This document shows, one piece after another, positions 32,058 through 44,756 of a stretch of 64,000 nt of DNA (position 1 is its first letter; each line of letters opens with the position of its first letter). The notes under the pieces were generated by a model. It saw only the letters and a list, made by a program, of their open reading frames with translations. It was not told the origin of the DNA and searched no databases. A program made the position numbers and the translations under genes. The stretch lies in contig NZ_JACSPU010000008.1 in the NCBI RefSeq assembly GCF_014836985.1, positions 24,862 to 88,861 of the forward strand, in the 5' to 3' direction. Origin of the DNA: Planococcus wigleyi. Lineage in GTDB: Bacteria > Bacillota > Bacilli > Bacillales_A > Planococcaceae.

Positions 32058-33400
32058 TGTTCTTCACCGCCTTTAGCATTTTCACGTGCCGCCAATTCTT
32101 TTTCAACCGGATTGCGTCTATACATTCTGGACAAGACGACAACCGTTCCGATCCCGAGGATGATGTACAAACCAGCAAACAGGATAATCATCAAGTCCAC
32201 TTGGCCGCTCGTGGTTGCCCCTTCACTGACTTTCATATGGCCTCTGAGTATCCAAGGCTGTCGTCCGACCTCTGTAAACCACCATCCTGCTTCAATGGCG
32301 ATAAGCGCCAAAGGTCCTCCGGCTACAGTCAACCAGCGGAACCATTTAGCCTGGATAAATGTCCAGCCGCGCCAAGCGGCCACCACATAGACAAAGGAGA
32401 ACAATGCCAACCACATGCCGATCATCACCATCGTATCAAATAGATAATGGATCCACAGCGGCGGTATTTCATCTTCCGGGAATTCATTGAGGCCAATTAC
32501 TTCTGTAAACGGATTGCTGTGTGCCAAAATGCTCAAGGCATACGGGATTTTTATGGCGTACTTCGCTTCTTCCCCGTCCAACACACCGAAAAGAATCAAT
32601 TCTGCTTCTTCTCCCGTTTCAAAATGCCATTCAGCAGCCGCCAATTTTTCCGGCTGGTACTCTGCTAAATATTTGCCTGAGAAATCCCCAATCAATGCCG
32701 TGGCAATGGCAAACACCAGCCCCAGTTTCATGGTGAGGAATAAGGCTTTCTTATGATAAATATGTGTCGAACCGCGCAGCATCCGGAATGCCGCGATCGA
32801 AGCCAGTAAAAATGCACTGGTCATGAAAGCAGTCGCCATGACGTGTGCCACTTTGGTCGGCACTGCCGGGCTGAACATAGCCAGCAGCGGGCTGACATTG
32901 ACCATTTCACCGTTCAGCACTTCAAAACCTTGCGGCTGATTCATGAAGGCATTGACGATCGTAATGAAAACAGATGACGCTGCTGCACCCAGTGCAACTG
33001 GAATAAGCAATAGAAAATGTTTGCGTTGGTCTTCAAAGCGATCCCATGTATAAAGATAAATCCCCAGGAAAATAGCTTCAAAGAAAAATGCGAATACTTC
33101 CATGAACAACGGAAGGGCAATCACGTTCCCTGCCAGCTGCATAAAATTCGGCCATAATAGAGATAATTGCAGACCGATTGCCGTACCTGTCACAACACCT
33201 ACTGCAACAGTAATGACGAATCCTCTGGCCCAACGGCGTGCCAGCAAAATGTAGTGATCGTCTTTTTTCTTAATGCCCACCCACTGGGCAATCATAATCA
33301 TAAGAGGGACACCTACGCCGATCGTTGCGTAAAGAATGTGGAACGATAGAGTCAATAGCGTTAGGATGCGACTCAGAAAAGCCGGATCTTGAAAGTCCAA
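32054..33400 (-). CDS. cydA: Cytochrome d ubiquinol oxidase subunit I (YthA-like, short Q-loop)
   Basis: Heme-bearing quinol oxidase subunit of 448 residues, close in sequence to B. subtilis YthA-type subunits (448 against about 440). The first heme ligand His is at about 21 (LSFHILYATIG), another in KVAHVMATAF (about 186), and GRQPW precedes the final helix. The quinol loop is short. The start codon is TTG at 33400 with AAAAAGGAGACG upstream. The promoter is not clear; a Rex site is not seen. Confidence 0.9.
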   Translation of the reverse strand: MDFQDPAFLSRILTLLTLSFHILYATIGVGVPLMIMIAQWVGIKKKDDHYILLARRWARGFVITVAVGVVTGTAIGLQLSLLWPNFMQLAGNVIALPLFMEVFAFFFEAIFLGIYLYTWDRFEDQRKHFLLLIPVALGAAASSVFITIVNAFMNQPQGFEVLNGEMVNVSPLLAMFSPAVPTKVAHVMATAFMTSAFLLASIAAFRMLRGSTHIYHKKALFLTMKLGLVFAIATALIGDFSGKYLAEYQPEKLAAAEWHFETGEEAELILFGVLDGEEAKYAIKIPYALSILAHSNPFTEVIGLNEFPEDEIPPLWIHYLFDTMVMIGMWLALFSFVYVVAAWRGWTFIQAKWFRWLTVAGGPLALIAIEAGWWFTEVGRQPWILRGHMKVSEGATTSGQVDLMIILFAGLYIILGIGTVVVLSRMYRRNPVEKELAARENAKGGEEQ

Positions 33401-33541
33401 TCTACTCGTCTCCTTTTTTATGCATTTGATTCACTGTTTCTATAGTTCCTATTGTACATCAAACCCTATTTCCAAAACGCCTCCCAAGCCTTGTTTTCCA
33501 GCCAAACTTTGAATAAGGTGTGACAAAGAAAGTAAAAAGAA

Positions 33542-33570
33542 TTGTAATTTTTCTCAATTTTTAGTATTCT
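33542..33570 (+). promoter_or_regulatory. Promoter of the Nudix gene
   Basis: TTGTAA (33542-33547), a 17-nt spacer and TATTCT (33565-33570), about 30 nt before the ATG. Confidence 0.5.
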
Positions 33571-33600
33571 AAAGAGAACAATAAAAAAGGGTGATGCAGC

Positions 33601-34029
33601 ATGAGAACAAAACGGAAAGTATTTGCATATATCACAAGAGGCGATGAAGAAAATCGCGAATTGCTGGTTTTCGAGTACAAAGGAGAACCGGAAGTCGGAT
33701 TGCAGGTGCCGGGCGGTACAATCGAAGAAGGCGAACTGTTGATTGATGCCTTATACAGAGAAGTAAAAGAAGAAACAGGATTGCCAAGCGATGTTCTTGA
33801 ATTCGTCGGGAAAATCCATAAGTATACCTACTATCCTGAGCATCAGGACAAAGCGTATGAACGGAACATCTTTCAATTTGAATACACAGGTGAACCGGTC
33901 GAACAATTTGAACACACCATTAAAAGCCATGGCCGTGACAATGGCATGACCTTGCTGTTCCGTTGGGAACCAATTAAGAACCTGCCGCAGCTTGCAGCAG
34001 AACAGGACAAAGCCATCGAACTCCTGTAA
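33601..34029 (+). CDS. Nudix hydrolase
   Basis: Pyrophosphohydrolase of 142 residues with a complete Nudix box at about 39-61 (G-x5-E-x7-REVKEETGL). It would cleave a nucleoside diphosphate linked to another group; the exact substrate is unknown. The ATG follows AAAGGGTGA. It sits alone between the cyd operon and dgkB and ends in a shared terminator. Confidence 0.85.
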   Translation: MRTKRKVFAYITRGDEENRELLVFEYKGEPEVGLQVPGGTIEEGELLIDALYREVKEETGLPSDVLEFVGKIHKYTYYPEHQDKAYERNIFQFEYTGEPVEQFEHTIKSHGRDNGMTLLFRWEPIKNLPQLAAEQDKAIELL

Positions 34030-34056
34030 GCAAAGGATTACTTGACTTTATAAATA

Positions 34057-34102
34057 TAAAAAGCTGGAAAACGGAGAGACACTCCATTTTCCAGCTTTTT
34101 AT
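34057..34102. terminator. Bidirectional terminator
   Basis: AAAAAGCTGGAAAA / TTTTCCAGCTTTTT stem with a GGAG-ACTCC inner region. It ends the Nudix gene (plus) and dgkB (minus), whose stop codon is at 34099. Confidence 0.8.
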
Positions 34103-35013
34103 TTGCGGTCATGTTCCTTTAATGAATCAAGCGGGACATACATTTCAATATGGCTTGCCAGGTTTTCAAATACCGCCGGCAAGACGCCGCCGTATTCCCC
34201 ATCCAAATTCAAGAGCACCCGTTCTTCTGTCGTCACTGTAATTTTACTGGCTTTCGCATAAATGACATGAGGGTCCGACAAATGCTCTCCCCGCAAAGCC
34301 AAAGAGGCAACACGGATAAACTCCGCCATATTGAGCTCTTTCAAAATCAGCAACGTGAATTTGCCGTCATTGATGCTGGCATCTGGTGCCAGTTTTTCAA
34401 ATCCACCAACCGAATTGGTCAAACCGATTAAGAACATCATGGCACTGTCATCAAAAATCTGGCCATCGTATTCAATTCGGACGCGCGAAGACCGGATTGA
34501 AGGCAACATTTCGATGCCTTTCAAATAATAAGCCATTTGGCCAAGAACCGTTTTCAGTTTGCTTGGCACTTCATAAGTCAACTCGGTGATTCTTCCGCCG
34601 CCTGCAATATTGATGAAATACCGATCATCGTTCATCAAGCCGATATCCACTGGAATTGAATCCCCTTTGAGAATAATATCAACAGCCTTGTTGATATCAC
34701 GCGGAATATGGACAGCACGCGCAAAATCATTCGTCGTCCCCATCGGTATCAGGCCCACTTTCGGCCGGTTCTCGAATTTAGCAATCCCTGAAATGACTTC
34801 ATTCAGTGTGCCATCTCCTCCGACGGCGATCACCAAATCAAAATTTCGTTCTACGGCAACTTTAGCAGCTTGTATTGCATCACCTTCACAAGTCGTTGCA
34901 TGACAGGAAGTTTCGTATCCGGCCTGTTCCATTTTCTCCAGAACCTCGGGCAAATGTTTACGGAATAATTCACGGCCGGAAGTTGGATTGTATATTATGC
35001 GTGCACGTTTCAT
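34099..35013 (-). CDS. dgkB: Diacylglycerol kinase (lipid kinase, DgkB/YerQ)
   Basis: Soluble lipid kinase of 304 residues that recycles diacylglycerol from lipoteichoic acid synthesis back into phosphatidic acid. The nucleotide site is GGDGT at 65-69, followed by GLIPMGTTNDFAR. The location behind gatCAB is conserved in Bacillus. Upstream, the gene is separated from the thioredoxin-like gene by about 110 bp that include a CTGTCC/GGACAG hairpin (about 35096-35116) without a T tail. Confidence 0.92.
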   Translation of the reverse strand: MKRARIIYNPTSGRELFRKHLPEVLEKMEQAGYETSCHATTCEGDAIQAAKVAVERNFDLVIAVGGDGTLNEVISGIAKFENRPKVGLIPMGTTNDFARAVHIPRDINKAVDIILKGDSIPVDIGLMNDDRYFINIAGGGRITELTYEVPSKLKTVLGQMAYYLKGIEMLPSIRSSRVRIEYDGQIFDDSAMMFLIGLTNSVGGFEKLAPDASINDGKFTLLILKELNMAEFIRVASLALRGEHLSDPHVIYAKASKITVTTEERVLLNLDGEYGGVLPAVFENLASHIEMYVPLDSLKEHDRK

Positions 35014-35127
35014 CAGATTCAGCCTTTCTGGACTTCCTATAAAAATAAGACAGGAAAAATTTGTGGACTCCTTGTTAACACTGTCCTGCAGGATGTCTGT
35101 CCTTTTTTTGCGGACAGCGTCCCTTGT

Positions 35128-35688
35128 TTATTTTAAGGCCGTTTCAAATGCCTTGCGCAAATCTTCATAGACAATATTCCAAAACTCTTCGTTGTAAACA
35201 AAGCCATCTGAAATTTCACTAATGACCGTCTTCATGTGAAGGTCGTATTGCGGATCTCCCTTTTCAGGCAGAACCGATTTCTTCTCATCGACGAATTCCT
35301 GCACTTTAGATGCTCGCGGGCCCCAGTCTCCCAATACCTGGCCATCTTCCGACAGGAGGATGTATTTCGGAATGGAACGTCCTCCATTCGTTAAATAACG
35401 ATCCATCAATTCCAAGTTTTCGTCACGGTATACACAATGGACATCCAAGTCAGCCGCATCCGCGATTTTCCGCAAGATGGCATTGTTCATCATGGCATCC
35501 CCGCACCAGTCTTCTGTAATGACCAGTACATGAGGCTTTTTCTCTTTCAGCAACGCCATGAATCCCGGATCCTCAGGCAATTCAAACTTTTCGTATATAC
35601 TGTAAGACTTTTGTTGATTTGACTCCATTTGAGCCATATAACTTTCCAACGTAATGCCTTGTGCAAAATATTCCTGTTCGGTCATCAT
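35128..35688 (-). CDS. Thioredoxin-like family protein with a single active-site cysteine
   Basis: Protein of 186 residues with a thioredoxin fold (VLVITEDWCGDAMMNNAILR), and helical extensions at both ends. Instead of the CxxC pair it has W61-C62-G-D-A, so it has one redox cysteine only and could act as a thiol-transferase or as a structural relative. The family is widespread in Bacillales but uncharacterised. GGAG precedes the ATG by 10 nt. It stands upstream of dgkB on the same strand. Confidence 0.75.
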   Translation of the reverse strand: MMTEQEYFAQGITLESYMAQMESNQQKSYSIYEKFELPEDPGFMALLKEKKPHVLVITEDWCGDAMMNNAILRKIADAADLDVHCVYRDENLELMDRYLTNGGRSIPKYILLSEDGQVLGDWGPRASKVQEFVDEKKSVLPEKGDPQYDLHMKTVISEISDGFVYNEEFWNIVYEDLRKAFETALK

Positions 35689-35984
35689 CTAATCACTTCT
35701 CCTTTGTCTGCTTTACTGGTGGCCAGCCGGGCGATAACCCCGTTTGGATCTTTTCCAAATCCATAATGAATTAAGAAAATTCCATTGACTGTAATTTCGC
35801 TTTATCCTCAGTTTACTGTTCTCCAGCAAAGTCTTCAAGGCTCAGATGCAGAAATAGCCTTTTCCAGCGCTTTATTCGAAGAATTAGCACGACACTCGTT
35901 TTAAAGACGACTCGGCCCCATGCTAAGTTCCCCAGAGCTATGGCCAGTCTAAATACTCATATTTTGTACCTGTAAATCGATAAA
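35689..35984. other. Gene-poor spacer with a short coding-like frame
   Basis: About 300 bp between gatB and the thioredoxin-like gene. On the minus strand a frame of 38 codons just before that gene, ending TGA at 35688-35690, reads GIFLIHYGFGKDPNGVIARL and similar, which looks like coding sequence but has no ATG, GTG or TTG; its only start-like codon is ATT after GAGGATAAAG. Otherwise I see nothing here. Confidence 0.4.
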
Positions 35985-36018
35985 AAAAGAGCGGCCCTTT
36001 ACGGACCGCCCTTTTACT
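35985..36018 (-). terminator. Terminator of gatB
   Basis: Minus-strand stem GGGCGGTCC - GTAAA - GGGCCGCTC (two wobble pairs) followed by T7. Confidence 0.75.
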
Positions 36019-36029
36019 AGTGGTATCTT

Positions 36030-37460
36030 TTATCGTTTTGCAATTTCTGCAAGAAGGATTTTATTGAGCAATGGCGGATTTGCCTGCCCTTTCGTCTGCT
36101 TCATGATCTGCCCGACAAGGAAACCGATCGCGCGGTCTTTGCCGTTTTTGAAGTCTTCAATCGATTGTGGGTTGTTGTCGAGTGCTGCTGTGACAAATTC
36201 ACGCAATGTGTTTTCATCTGAGATTTGGACAAGCCCTTTCGCTTTGACGATATCGTTCGCGTCGCCGCCTTTTTCAATCAATTCCTTAAAGACTTTCTTG
36301 GCGATTTTAGATGAAATGGTGCCATCCGTAATCAATTTGATCATGCCAGCCAAACCTTCAGGAGTCAAAGCCGTATCTTCCAGCTCTTTTTGTTCAGCAT
36401 TCAAGTAAGCTGATACTTCACCCATCAGCCAGTTCGAAGCCAGTTTGGCATCAGCGCCGGCAGCTACTGTCGCTTCAAAGAAATCGGAAATTGGTTTTGC
36501 CAATGTCAGAACCATAGCATCGTACGAAGACATGCCAAGCTCCGTAACATAGCGGGCTTTGCGGGCATCCGGCAATTCCGGAATTTCAGCACGGACGCGC
36601 TCCAGCCATTCATCATCAATGACAATGTCGACCAGATCCGGTTCCGGGAAGTAACGGTAATCATCAGATCCTTCTTTGATGCGCATCAACAAGGTTTTGC
36701 CTGTTGATTCGTCGTAGCGGCGTGTTTCCTGTTCGATGATCCCACCTGATAGCAGAACCTGCTCTTGGCGAATCTGTTCGTGCTCAATGCCTTTGCGGAC
36801 GAAGTTGAATGAATTCAAGTTCTTCAATTCGGTCTTCGTGCCGAATTCATCCTGGCCGAACGGACGAAGCGAAATGTTCGCATCGCAACGCAGCGAACCT
36901 TCTTCCATGCGTACATCTGAAACACCTGTGTACTGAATGATTGCTTTGATTTTTTCCAGGTAAGCGTAAGCTTCGTCAGCTGTGCGGATATCAGGTTCCG
37001 AAACGATTTCGATCAACGGTGTCCCTTGGCGGTTAAAGTCGACCAAGGAATGGCCATTGCCGGTATGCGTCAGTTTCCCTGCATCTTCTTCCATGTGAAG
37101 GCGCGTGATGCCGATGCGTTTCTTCTCGCCTTTTACTTCGATTTCAATCCAGCCGTGTTCGCCGATTGGCTGATCGAATTGAGAAATCTGATAAGCCTTC
37201 GGGTTATCCGGGTAGAAATAGTTTTTCCGGTCGAATTTGGTATGGCGGGTAATTTGGCAGTTTAATGCAAGTGCAGCTTTCATTGCCCAATCCACTGCCG
37301 TTTTGTTGACGACTGGCAGAACGCCTGGATAACCAAGGTCAATCACGTTTGTGTTCGTGTTCGGCTCTGCGCCGAAATGAGCCGGTGCAGGAGAGAACAT
37401 TTTGGATTCTGTTTTAAGTTCTACATGGACTTCAAGTCCGATGATCGTTTCAAAGTTCAT
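36030..37460 (-). CDS. gatB: Asp/Glu-tRNA amidotransferase subunit B
   Basis: Subunit of 476 residues that binds misacylated Glu-tRNA(Gln) or Asp-tRNA(Asn) and activates the carboxylate with ATP for amidation. It begins [17 protein letters not shown] ([14 protein letters not shown]), has the kinase cradle ([27 protein letters not shown]) and the GatB/YqeY tail domain at the C-terminus. The ATG at 37460 overlaps the gatA stop (ATGA). Downstream a terminator ends the operon. Confidence 0.95.
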   Translation of the reverse strand: MNFETIIGLEVHVELKTESKMFSPAPAHFGAEPNTNTNVIDLGYPGVLPVVNKTAVDWAMKAALALNCQITRHTKFDRKNYFYPDNPKAYQISQFDQPIGEHGWIEIEVKGEKKRIGITRLHMEEDAGKLTHTGNGHSLVDFNRQGTPLIEIVSEPDIRTADEAYAYLEKIKAIIQYTGVSDVRMEEGSLRCDANISLRPFGQDEFGTKTELKNLNSFNFVRKGIEHEQIRQEQVLLSGGIIEQETRRYDESTGKTLLMRIKEGSDDYRYFPEPDLVDIVIDDEWLERVRAEIPELPDARKARYVTELGMSSYDAMVLTLAKPISDFFEATVAAGADAKLASNWLMGEVSAYLNAEQKELEDTALTPEGLAGMIKLITDGTISSKIAKKVFKELIEKGGDANDIVKAKGLVQISDENTLREFVTAALDNNPQSIEDFKNGKDRAIGFLVGQIMKQTKGQANPPLLNKILLAEIAKR

Positions 37461-38926
37461 TTTGCTGCTCCCTCCCATGTTTGAGGAGTTTTTTTATGGA
37501 AATCGGTCGCTTGCTCAAAAACATCAGCCACACGATATACGGTTTCTTCGTCAAAATATTTCCCGATGATCTGCAAGCCAAGCGGCAAGCCGTTGTCGAA
37601 TCCACAAGGAACGGAAATGGCAGGTACGCCAGCCAAGTTTACTGGAATCGTTAAAATATCATTGGCATACATCGTCAATGGATCGTCGATGATTTCACCG
37701 ATTTTAAACGCCGGTGTCGGCGTTGTCGGACCGATGATGACATCGTATTTTTCAAAAGCATCATCAAAGTCTTTTTTGATCAGCGTACGGACTTTTTGTG
37801 CTTTTTTGTAATATGCATCGTAATAGCCTGAGCTTAATGCATAAGTGCCAAGCATAATGCGGCGCTTGACTTCATCGCCAAAGCCTTCAGAACGGGTATT
37901 CATGTAAAACTCCAGCAGGCTTCCGGCTTTTTCCGTGCGGTAGCCATAACGGATGCCGTCAAAGCGGGAAAGATTGGAAGATGCTTCAGAAGAAGCCAAT
38001 AGATAGTAAGTCGCCAACGCGTATTTCGAATGAGGAAGTGAAATCTCTTCACAGATGGCGCCTCTTTCTTCAAGCACTTTCAAAGCGTCAAGAGCAGCTT
38101 GTTTTGCAGCTTCGCCGACACCTTCACCAAAATACTCTTTTGGAACACCAATGCGCAGTCCCGTAATGTCGCCTGTCAAGGCAGCAGCAAAATCCGGAAC
38201 TTCTACATTGGCAGAAGTTGAATCCTTGTCATCATGCCCTGAAATGGCATTCAACAATAAAGCATTATCTTTAACGGTTCTTGTGATCGGACCGATTTGA
38301 TCCAACGAAGAAGCGTAAGCGATCAAGCCAAAGCGCGAAACACGGCCATAAGTCGGTTTCATGCCAACTACACCACAGAATGCAGCAGGCTGCCGGATCG
38401 ATCCGCCGGTATCTGATCCCAGAGTGAATGGTACTTCTCCAGCAGCGACTGCAGCAGCAGAACCGCCTGAAGAACCGCCTGGCACTGTTTCAAGATCCCA
38501 TGGGTTTTTCGTTTTCTTGTAATACGAGTTTTCATTGGAAGAACCCATTGCGAATTCATCCATATTCAATTTCCCGACAGTCACCATTCCAGCTTCTTTC
38601 AATTTTTCTACAACCGTTGCGTTATAGATTGGATTGAAACCTTCTAGAATACGGCTGGAAGCTGTTGTTTCCAAGCCTTCTGTTACAATATTGTCTTTTA
38701 CTCCAATCGGCAAACCAAATAACGGCCCGCGTTCAGCAAAAGGCACTTTGTCCATTTCTGCGGCCTGTTCGGTTGCGCGTTCTTTGTTCAATGCAAGAAA
38801 TGCATCCACTTTTGGTTCAAGAGCTTCGATGCGGTCAAACGCCTGTTGCGTCATTTCAGCAATCGTCGTTTCTTTTGTATGTATCATTTCCTGCAATTCT
38901 GCAGCTGTTTTATCCACTAATGACAT
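37457..38926 (-). CDS. gatA: Asp/Glu-tRNA amidotransferase subunit A
   Basis: Amidase subunit of 489 residues that releases ammonia from glutamine and passes it to GatB. The amidase triad is K77, S152 or S153 in [10 protein letters not shown] and the nucleophile S176 in TGGSIRQP. It sits between gatC and gatB. A GGAGG sits upstream of the ATG. It differs from the stand-alone amidase at 27.5 kb. Confidence 0.95.
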   Translation of the reverse strand: MSLVDKTAAELQEMIHTKETTIAEMTQQAFDRIEALEPKVDAFLALNKERATEQAAEMDKVPFAERGPLFGLPIGVKDNIVTEGLETTASSRILEGFNPIYNATVVEKLKEAGMVTVGKLNMDEFAMGSSNENSYYKKTKNPWDLETVPGGSSGGSAAAVAAGEVPFTLGSDTGGSIRQPAAFCGVVGMKPTYGRVSRFGLIAYASSLDQIGPITRTVKDNALLLNAISGHDDKDSTSANVEVPDFAAALTGDITGLRIGVPKEYFGEGVGEAAKQAALDALKVLEERGAICEEISLPHSKYALATYYLLASSEASSNLSRFDGIRYGYRTEKAGSLLEFYMNTRSEGFGDEVKRRIMLGTYALSSGYYDAYYKKAQKVRTLIKKDFDDAFEKYDVIIGPTTPTPAFKIGEIIDDPLTMYANDILTIPVNLAGVPAISVPCGFDNGLPLGLQIIGKYFDEETVYRVADVFEQATDFHKKTPQTWEGAAK

Positions 38927-38945
38927 CTATGGTTCCTCCTTCCGG

Positions 38946-39236
38946 TTATTCCAGGATTGTTGGGACTTTTACTTGTCCGCCTTCATGTTCTTTTACGTTT
39001 TTCAACATCAATTCGCGGTCCAATCCAGGGATGGATTTGTCTTCGCGCAATACATTGACCATCTGCAAGACATGAGTGGTCGGCTCGACGTTTTCTGTAT
39101 CCAGTTCATTCAGCAACTCCATTGCATTCGTAATTGCTTCCAATTGATCTGCAAAATGCTCCGCTTCTTCATCAGTAATTGCCAATCTCGCCAAATGAGC
39201 GACTTCGATTACTTCTTCTTTAGTCATTTTCGCCAT
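38946..39236 (-). CDS. gatC: Asp/Glu-tRNA amidotransferase subunit C
   Basis: Small 96-residue subunit that wraps around GatA and GatB. It starts [20 protein letters not shown] and carries the conserved VEPTTHVL segment. GGAGGTG precedes the ATG. It opens the gatCAB operon; the spacer to camS holds a likely terminator of the upstream gene. Confidence 0.93.
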   Translation of the reverse strand: MAKMTKEEVIEVAHLARLAITDEEAEHFADQLEAITNAMELLNELDTENVEPTTHVLQMVNVLREDKSIPGLDRELMLKNVKEHEGGQVKVPTILE

Positions 39237-39289
39237 TTTTCTACACCTCCGGATTCAGTAAACATACGCTATATCATAACATTTTTCTA

Positions 39290-39326
39290 AAAAAATGAAT
39301 AGGGACAGCCGCATGGCCATCCCCGT
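39290..39326 (-). terminator. Probable terminator of camS
   Basis: Minus-strand GGGATGGCC - ATGC - GGCTGTCCC stem with two wobble pairs, then TATTCATTTTTTT. Moderate quality. Confidence 0.45.
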
Positions 39327-39337
39327 TTTCATGCAAT

Positions 39338-40468
39338 TTATTCGTAAATGTGAACAAATGGTTCGGTTTCTCCTGCTTTTCGCAAGACCAACGCTTCTGG
39401 TCCGTTGGTAGAGGTTACACTGACTTCGATCAGTACGTTTTCAGGGAAATGATCCACGACCAGTCCCGTGACATATTGTGTAAATCCGATCACTTCGGCA
39501 GCGCCATAGAATTGGATTGGGATTTCAATCTTTAATTCTTTCAATTGGTTTTCCTGATAATGACCAGTACCGATGACACTGGTGAAATTGGAAAAGTAGA
39601 TTTCAACGTCCTGCTTGAAGTTGCGGAATGCCGTATCGATATCACGGTAACGTTCATCCGAACCGGAAGTAGGAAACAACACGTTGTTTTCGTTTACTGC
39701 GTTCCAGCCGGCAATAGCTTGTTCGCCTCCCGGGGCAGCACCATATGAGAAGTAGGTTCCGGGCACCATAGTATTTCGCGAGTTTTGTTTAAAGAGACCC
39801 ACTACAATTGGAACGTCTCCCAAACCTTCTTTTTCACGCAGGCGCTTGACGATTTCATCAGCCATGCGCTTGCCTTCTTTCTCAATCTGCTCTTGTGGAA
39901 TTTCCTCTTCATAGGCGATATCGTTTTCCGAACTGTAGTAAACCGAGTTCAATGCAAGCCCGACCGAAATTCCGCCGAGCCTTATGGTGTCTTCTTTTGT
40001 CTTCACCAAATAATTCTGTTCAATGACATGGGCAAGGATTTCCGCAGGCGGACGTTCGCCTGCTTTTTTTTGCTCACCTGAGCGGCCGTCTGCAGGATTC
40101 AACCCCGCCGGATTGTCTTTGCTCGTACGCTGCAGCCAAGAAGTCACATCTTCATCAGTGATCATTTGGCCTTCCTGAAAATAATAATCGTCAGGAGAAA
40201 ATTGCTTCTGCGACAAACGCAGCAACCCGTTTTCGGTTTCGGCAATATCATAGCGGGAGTTCAGCCGATTAACGATTTTCCCTCTTGTAGCGCTTTCCTT
40301 ATATGGCAGAAGTGTACGGTAAAACTGATCGTCCAACTGCATGCTTGGAATAATGGCCGTCTCGACTTCTTCTTTTTCATTTATCACTTCCGCTTCCTCA
40401 TCAGTCCCGGAAGGAACACATCCCGTTAACAGCAGCAAGCTGATCGGAATCCACCATATGCGTTTCAT
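39338..40468 (-). CDS. camS: CamS family lipoprotein (YerH)
   Basis: Surface lipoprotein of 376 residues. The signal peptide ends in the lipobox LTGC with Cys17. The mature part begins with an acidic spacer and then the CamS domain, which in enterococcal/staphylococcal relatives is the source of pheromone-like signal peptides. In B. subtilis the gene lies between ligA and gatC, as here. A role of its own signal peptide is not shown by the sequence. Confidence 0.88.
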   Translation of the reverse strand: MKRIWWIPISLLLLTGCVPSGTDEEAEVINEKEEVETAIIPSMQLDDQFYRTLLPYKESATRGKIVNRLNSRYDIAETENGLLRLSQKQFSPDDYYFQEGQMITDEDVTSWLQRTSKDNPAGLNPADGRSGEQKKAGERPPAEILAHVIEQNYLVKTKEDTIRLGGISVGLALNSVYYSSENDIAYEEEIPQEQIEKEGKRMADEIVKRLREKEGLGDVPIVVGLFKQNSRNTMVPGTYFSYGAAPGGEQAIAGWNAVNENNVLFPTSGSDERYRDIDTAFRNFKQDVEIYFSNFTSVIGTGHYQENQLKELKIEIPIQFYGAAEVIGFTQYVTGLVVDHFPENVLIEVSVTSTNGPEALVLRKAGETEPFVHIYE

Positions 40469-40480
40469 CTTAAAATCCCC

Positions 40481-42502
<2,022 letters not shown>

Positions 42503-44716
42503 TTATACTTTTTCAATCGGCGCAAATTTGGCCAATAGGCGTTTGATGCCGACAGGGCTTGGGAAAGCGATATCCAGTTCCATTTGTTCGCCTTCGCCTT
42601 TGACGCTGACGACCATGCCGGTGCCCCATTTTTTATGTTTCGCTTTATCGCCTGTTTGCCAACCGTGCTTATCGCCACCCGATTGCTGGTAGGCAGGACG
42701 CGATACAGCGAGACGCTTCGGTGCCTGCTTATAGCTGGTCGCAGCTCCGGCCCGGTGATGGGCTGTCGTTTGTTCAATCAGTTCCTCCGAAATCTCCGAG
42801 ATGAATCGGGACGGCATATTGTAATTGCTTTTCCCGAATAGCGTGCGGGAAGACGCATGCGTCAAATACAGCCGTTTCTCAGCACGGGTGATGCCGACAT
42901 AAGCCAGGCGCCGCTCTTCCTCCAATTCCTCGTCGTCATTATTTGACCGTGAATGCGGAAAAACGTTTTCTTCCAGGCCGATGATGAAGACCACAGGGAA
43001 TTCCAATCCTTTCGCTGCGTGCATCGTCATCAAAATGATCGGACCGTCTGCATCTTCCTCGTCATCCAAGGAATCGATATCTGAAATCAATGCCAAATCT
43101 GTCAGAAAGGCAACCAGTGATTTATCATCGCTTTGTTTTTCAAATGCTTTTGTCACCGACAGGAACTCTTCCAGGTTTTCAAGGCGGCTTTCGCCTTCAA
43201 TCGTTTTGTCGATTTGCAGCATGTGCCGGTAGCCTGATTTTTTCAGCACTTCCTCCACCAATTCCGTTACCGACAAATACTCCTGCATTTGCGTAAAGCT
43301 GTCGATCATCGTGCGGAACTCGAGGGCGGTCTGTGCCGTTTTAGGGGTCAGCCCCATAAAATCGGCTTCCTGCAAAGCATCCATGATGGTGCGGTCCTGT
43401 TCAATCGCAAAACGCGCCATCTTCTCAAAAGAAGTCGCCCCAATGCCACGCTTCGGTTCATTGATGACACGGGCCAATGACAAATCATCGTCATTATTGG
43501 CAATCAACCGCAAATACGCCAGCAAGTCTTTGATTTCCTTGCGGTCGTAGAACTTCGTTCCACCGACGATGGTATAGGACATATTCGATTTGACGAACAT
43601 CTCCTCCATGATACGGGATTGTGCGTTGGTCCGGTAAAGGATTGCAAAATCCGAAGTCTTATAATGTTCTTCATCCATCAATTTCTGTATCGTCTGCACG
43701 ACAAACTGTGCTTCCTGGCGCTCGTCTCCCGCTTTATGCAAAGTGATTGCCGGGCCTTCATCGTTGTCGGTGCGCAACTCTTTCGGATAACGGCTGGTGT
43801 TCTTCTGGATCACGTCGTTTGCTGCTTGCAGAATGCGCTTAGTCGAGCGGTAATTCTGCTCGAGCATGATCACTTTGGCATTCGGGTAATCTTTTTCAAA
43901 TGACAGGATGTTGGTGATATCCGCTCCGCGCCAGCGATAGATCGACTGATCCGAATCCCCGACCACGCAAATATTCTTGAATTTGCTGGCCAACTTCTGG
44001 ACCAATTGGTATTGGGCATTGTTGGTATCCTGGTATTCATCGACGTGGATGTAATGGAATTTATTCTGGTAATATTCCAGCACTTCCGGGACCGTATTGA
44101 ATAAATTCAACGTCGTCATAATCAGATCGTCAAAATCGAGCGATTGGTTTTTCTTCAGGCGTTTTTCGTAAGCCAGATAAACTTCAGAAACCGTCTTTTC
44201 ATACGGATTGAACTGATTCATGTCAGCTGCAAATTGCGCCGCATCGATGCATTCGTTTTTCGCCGATGAAATGGCATTCAGCATCGTCCGAGGTTCATAT
44301 TGTTTCGGATCCAGGTTCTGCTGTTTCAAGACATTCTTGATGACTGTCAGTTGGTCGGTCGTATCCAGAATCGAGAAATTCTTTGACATGCCCATGCGGT
44401 CGATATCGCGACGCAGAATCCGTACGCACATCGAGTGGAACGTTGAAGCCCACATGCGCTGCCCTGTTCCATGCCCCAGCAATCCATCAATGCGGTTCCG
44501 CATTTCGCGCGCTGCTTTATTGGTGAAAGTAATCGCCAGGATATTGGATGGGTAAACTTGTTTTTCCAGCACCAAATAAGCGATGCGATGTGTCAGCACG
44601 CGTGTTTTCCCTGAGCCTGCACCCGCCATGATCAATAGGGGGCCTTCAGTCGTTTTGACCGCTTCCGCTTGTTCCGGGTTCATTCCGTTCAGTAAGTTCT
44701 TCGTTATTAATTCCAT
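42503..44716 (-). CDS. pcrA: ATP-dependent DNA helicase PcrA (UvrD family)
   Basis: 3'-5' helicase of 737 residues for repair and plasmid rolling-circle replication. Walker A AGAGSGKT is at 31-38, motif II is VDEYQDTN, and [15 protein letters not shown] is motif VI. The C-terminal extension is the basic Tudor-like RNA-polymerase binding end. The ATG at 44716 follows GAGGTGG; the in-frame extension to 44776 lies in the pcrB end and is rejected. Confidence 0.96.
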   Translation of the reverse strand: MELITKNLLNGMNPEQAEAVKTTEGPLLIMAGAGSGKTRVLTHRIAYLVLEKQVYPSNILAITFTNKAAREMRNRIDGLLGHGTGQRMWASTFHSMCVRILRRDIDRMGMSKNFSILDTTDQLTVIKNVLKQQNLDPKQYEPRTMLNAISSAKNECIDAAQFAADMNQFNPYEKTVSEVYLAYEKRLKKNQSLDFDDLIMTTLNLFNTVPEVLEYYQNKFHYIHVDEYQDTNNAQYQLVQKLASKFKNICVVGDSDQSIYRWRGADITNILSFEKDYPNAKVIMLEQNYRSTKRILQAANDVIQKNTSRYPKELRTDNDEGPAITLHKAGDERQEAQFVVQTIQKLMDEEHYKTSDFAILYRTNAQSRIMEEMFVKSNMSYTIVGGTKFYDRKEIKDLLAYLRLIANNDDDLSLARVINEPKRGIGATSFEKMARFAIEQDRTIMDALQEADFMGLTPKTAQTALEFRTMIDSFTQMQEYLSVTELVEEVLKKSGYRHMLQIDKTIEGESRLENLEEFLSVTKAFEKQSDDKSLVAFLTDLALISDIDSLDDEEDADGPIILMTMHAAKGLEFPVVFIIGLEENVFPHSRSNNDDEELEEERRLAYVGITRAEKRLYLTHASSRTLFGKSNYNMPSRFISEISEELIEQTTAHHRAGAATSYKQAPKRLAVSRPAYQQSGGDKHGWQTGDKAKHKKWGTGMVVSVKGEGEQMELDIAFPSPVGIKRLLAKFAPIEKV

Positions 44717-44756
44717 TGTGCACCACCTCGAACATTCGTTCTTATTATTATAGCGA

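Noticed and set aside
33400..33560. Rex operator for cydA
   Set aside because: A TGTGACAAA half is present but no complete TTGTGA-n8-TCACAA dyad.
35096..35116. CTGTCC/GGACAG hairpin as terminator of the thioredoxin-like gene
   Set aside because: The stem lacks a T tract after it on the minus strand.
38634..39290. 218-residue frame antisense to gatA/gatC
   Set aside because: Shadow of the strong gat genes; no ribosome-binding site and low-complexity composition.
39237..39290. Promoter of gatC
   Set aside because: TATGAT and TATAG-like sequences occur but no acceptable -35 at the right distance, so not listed as a feature.
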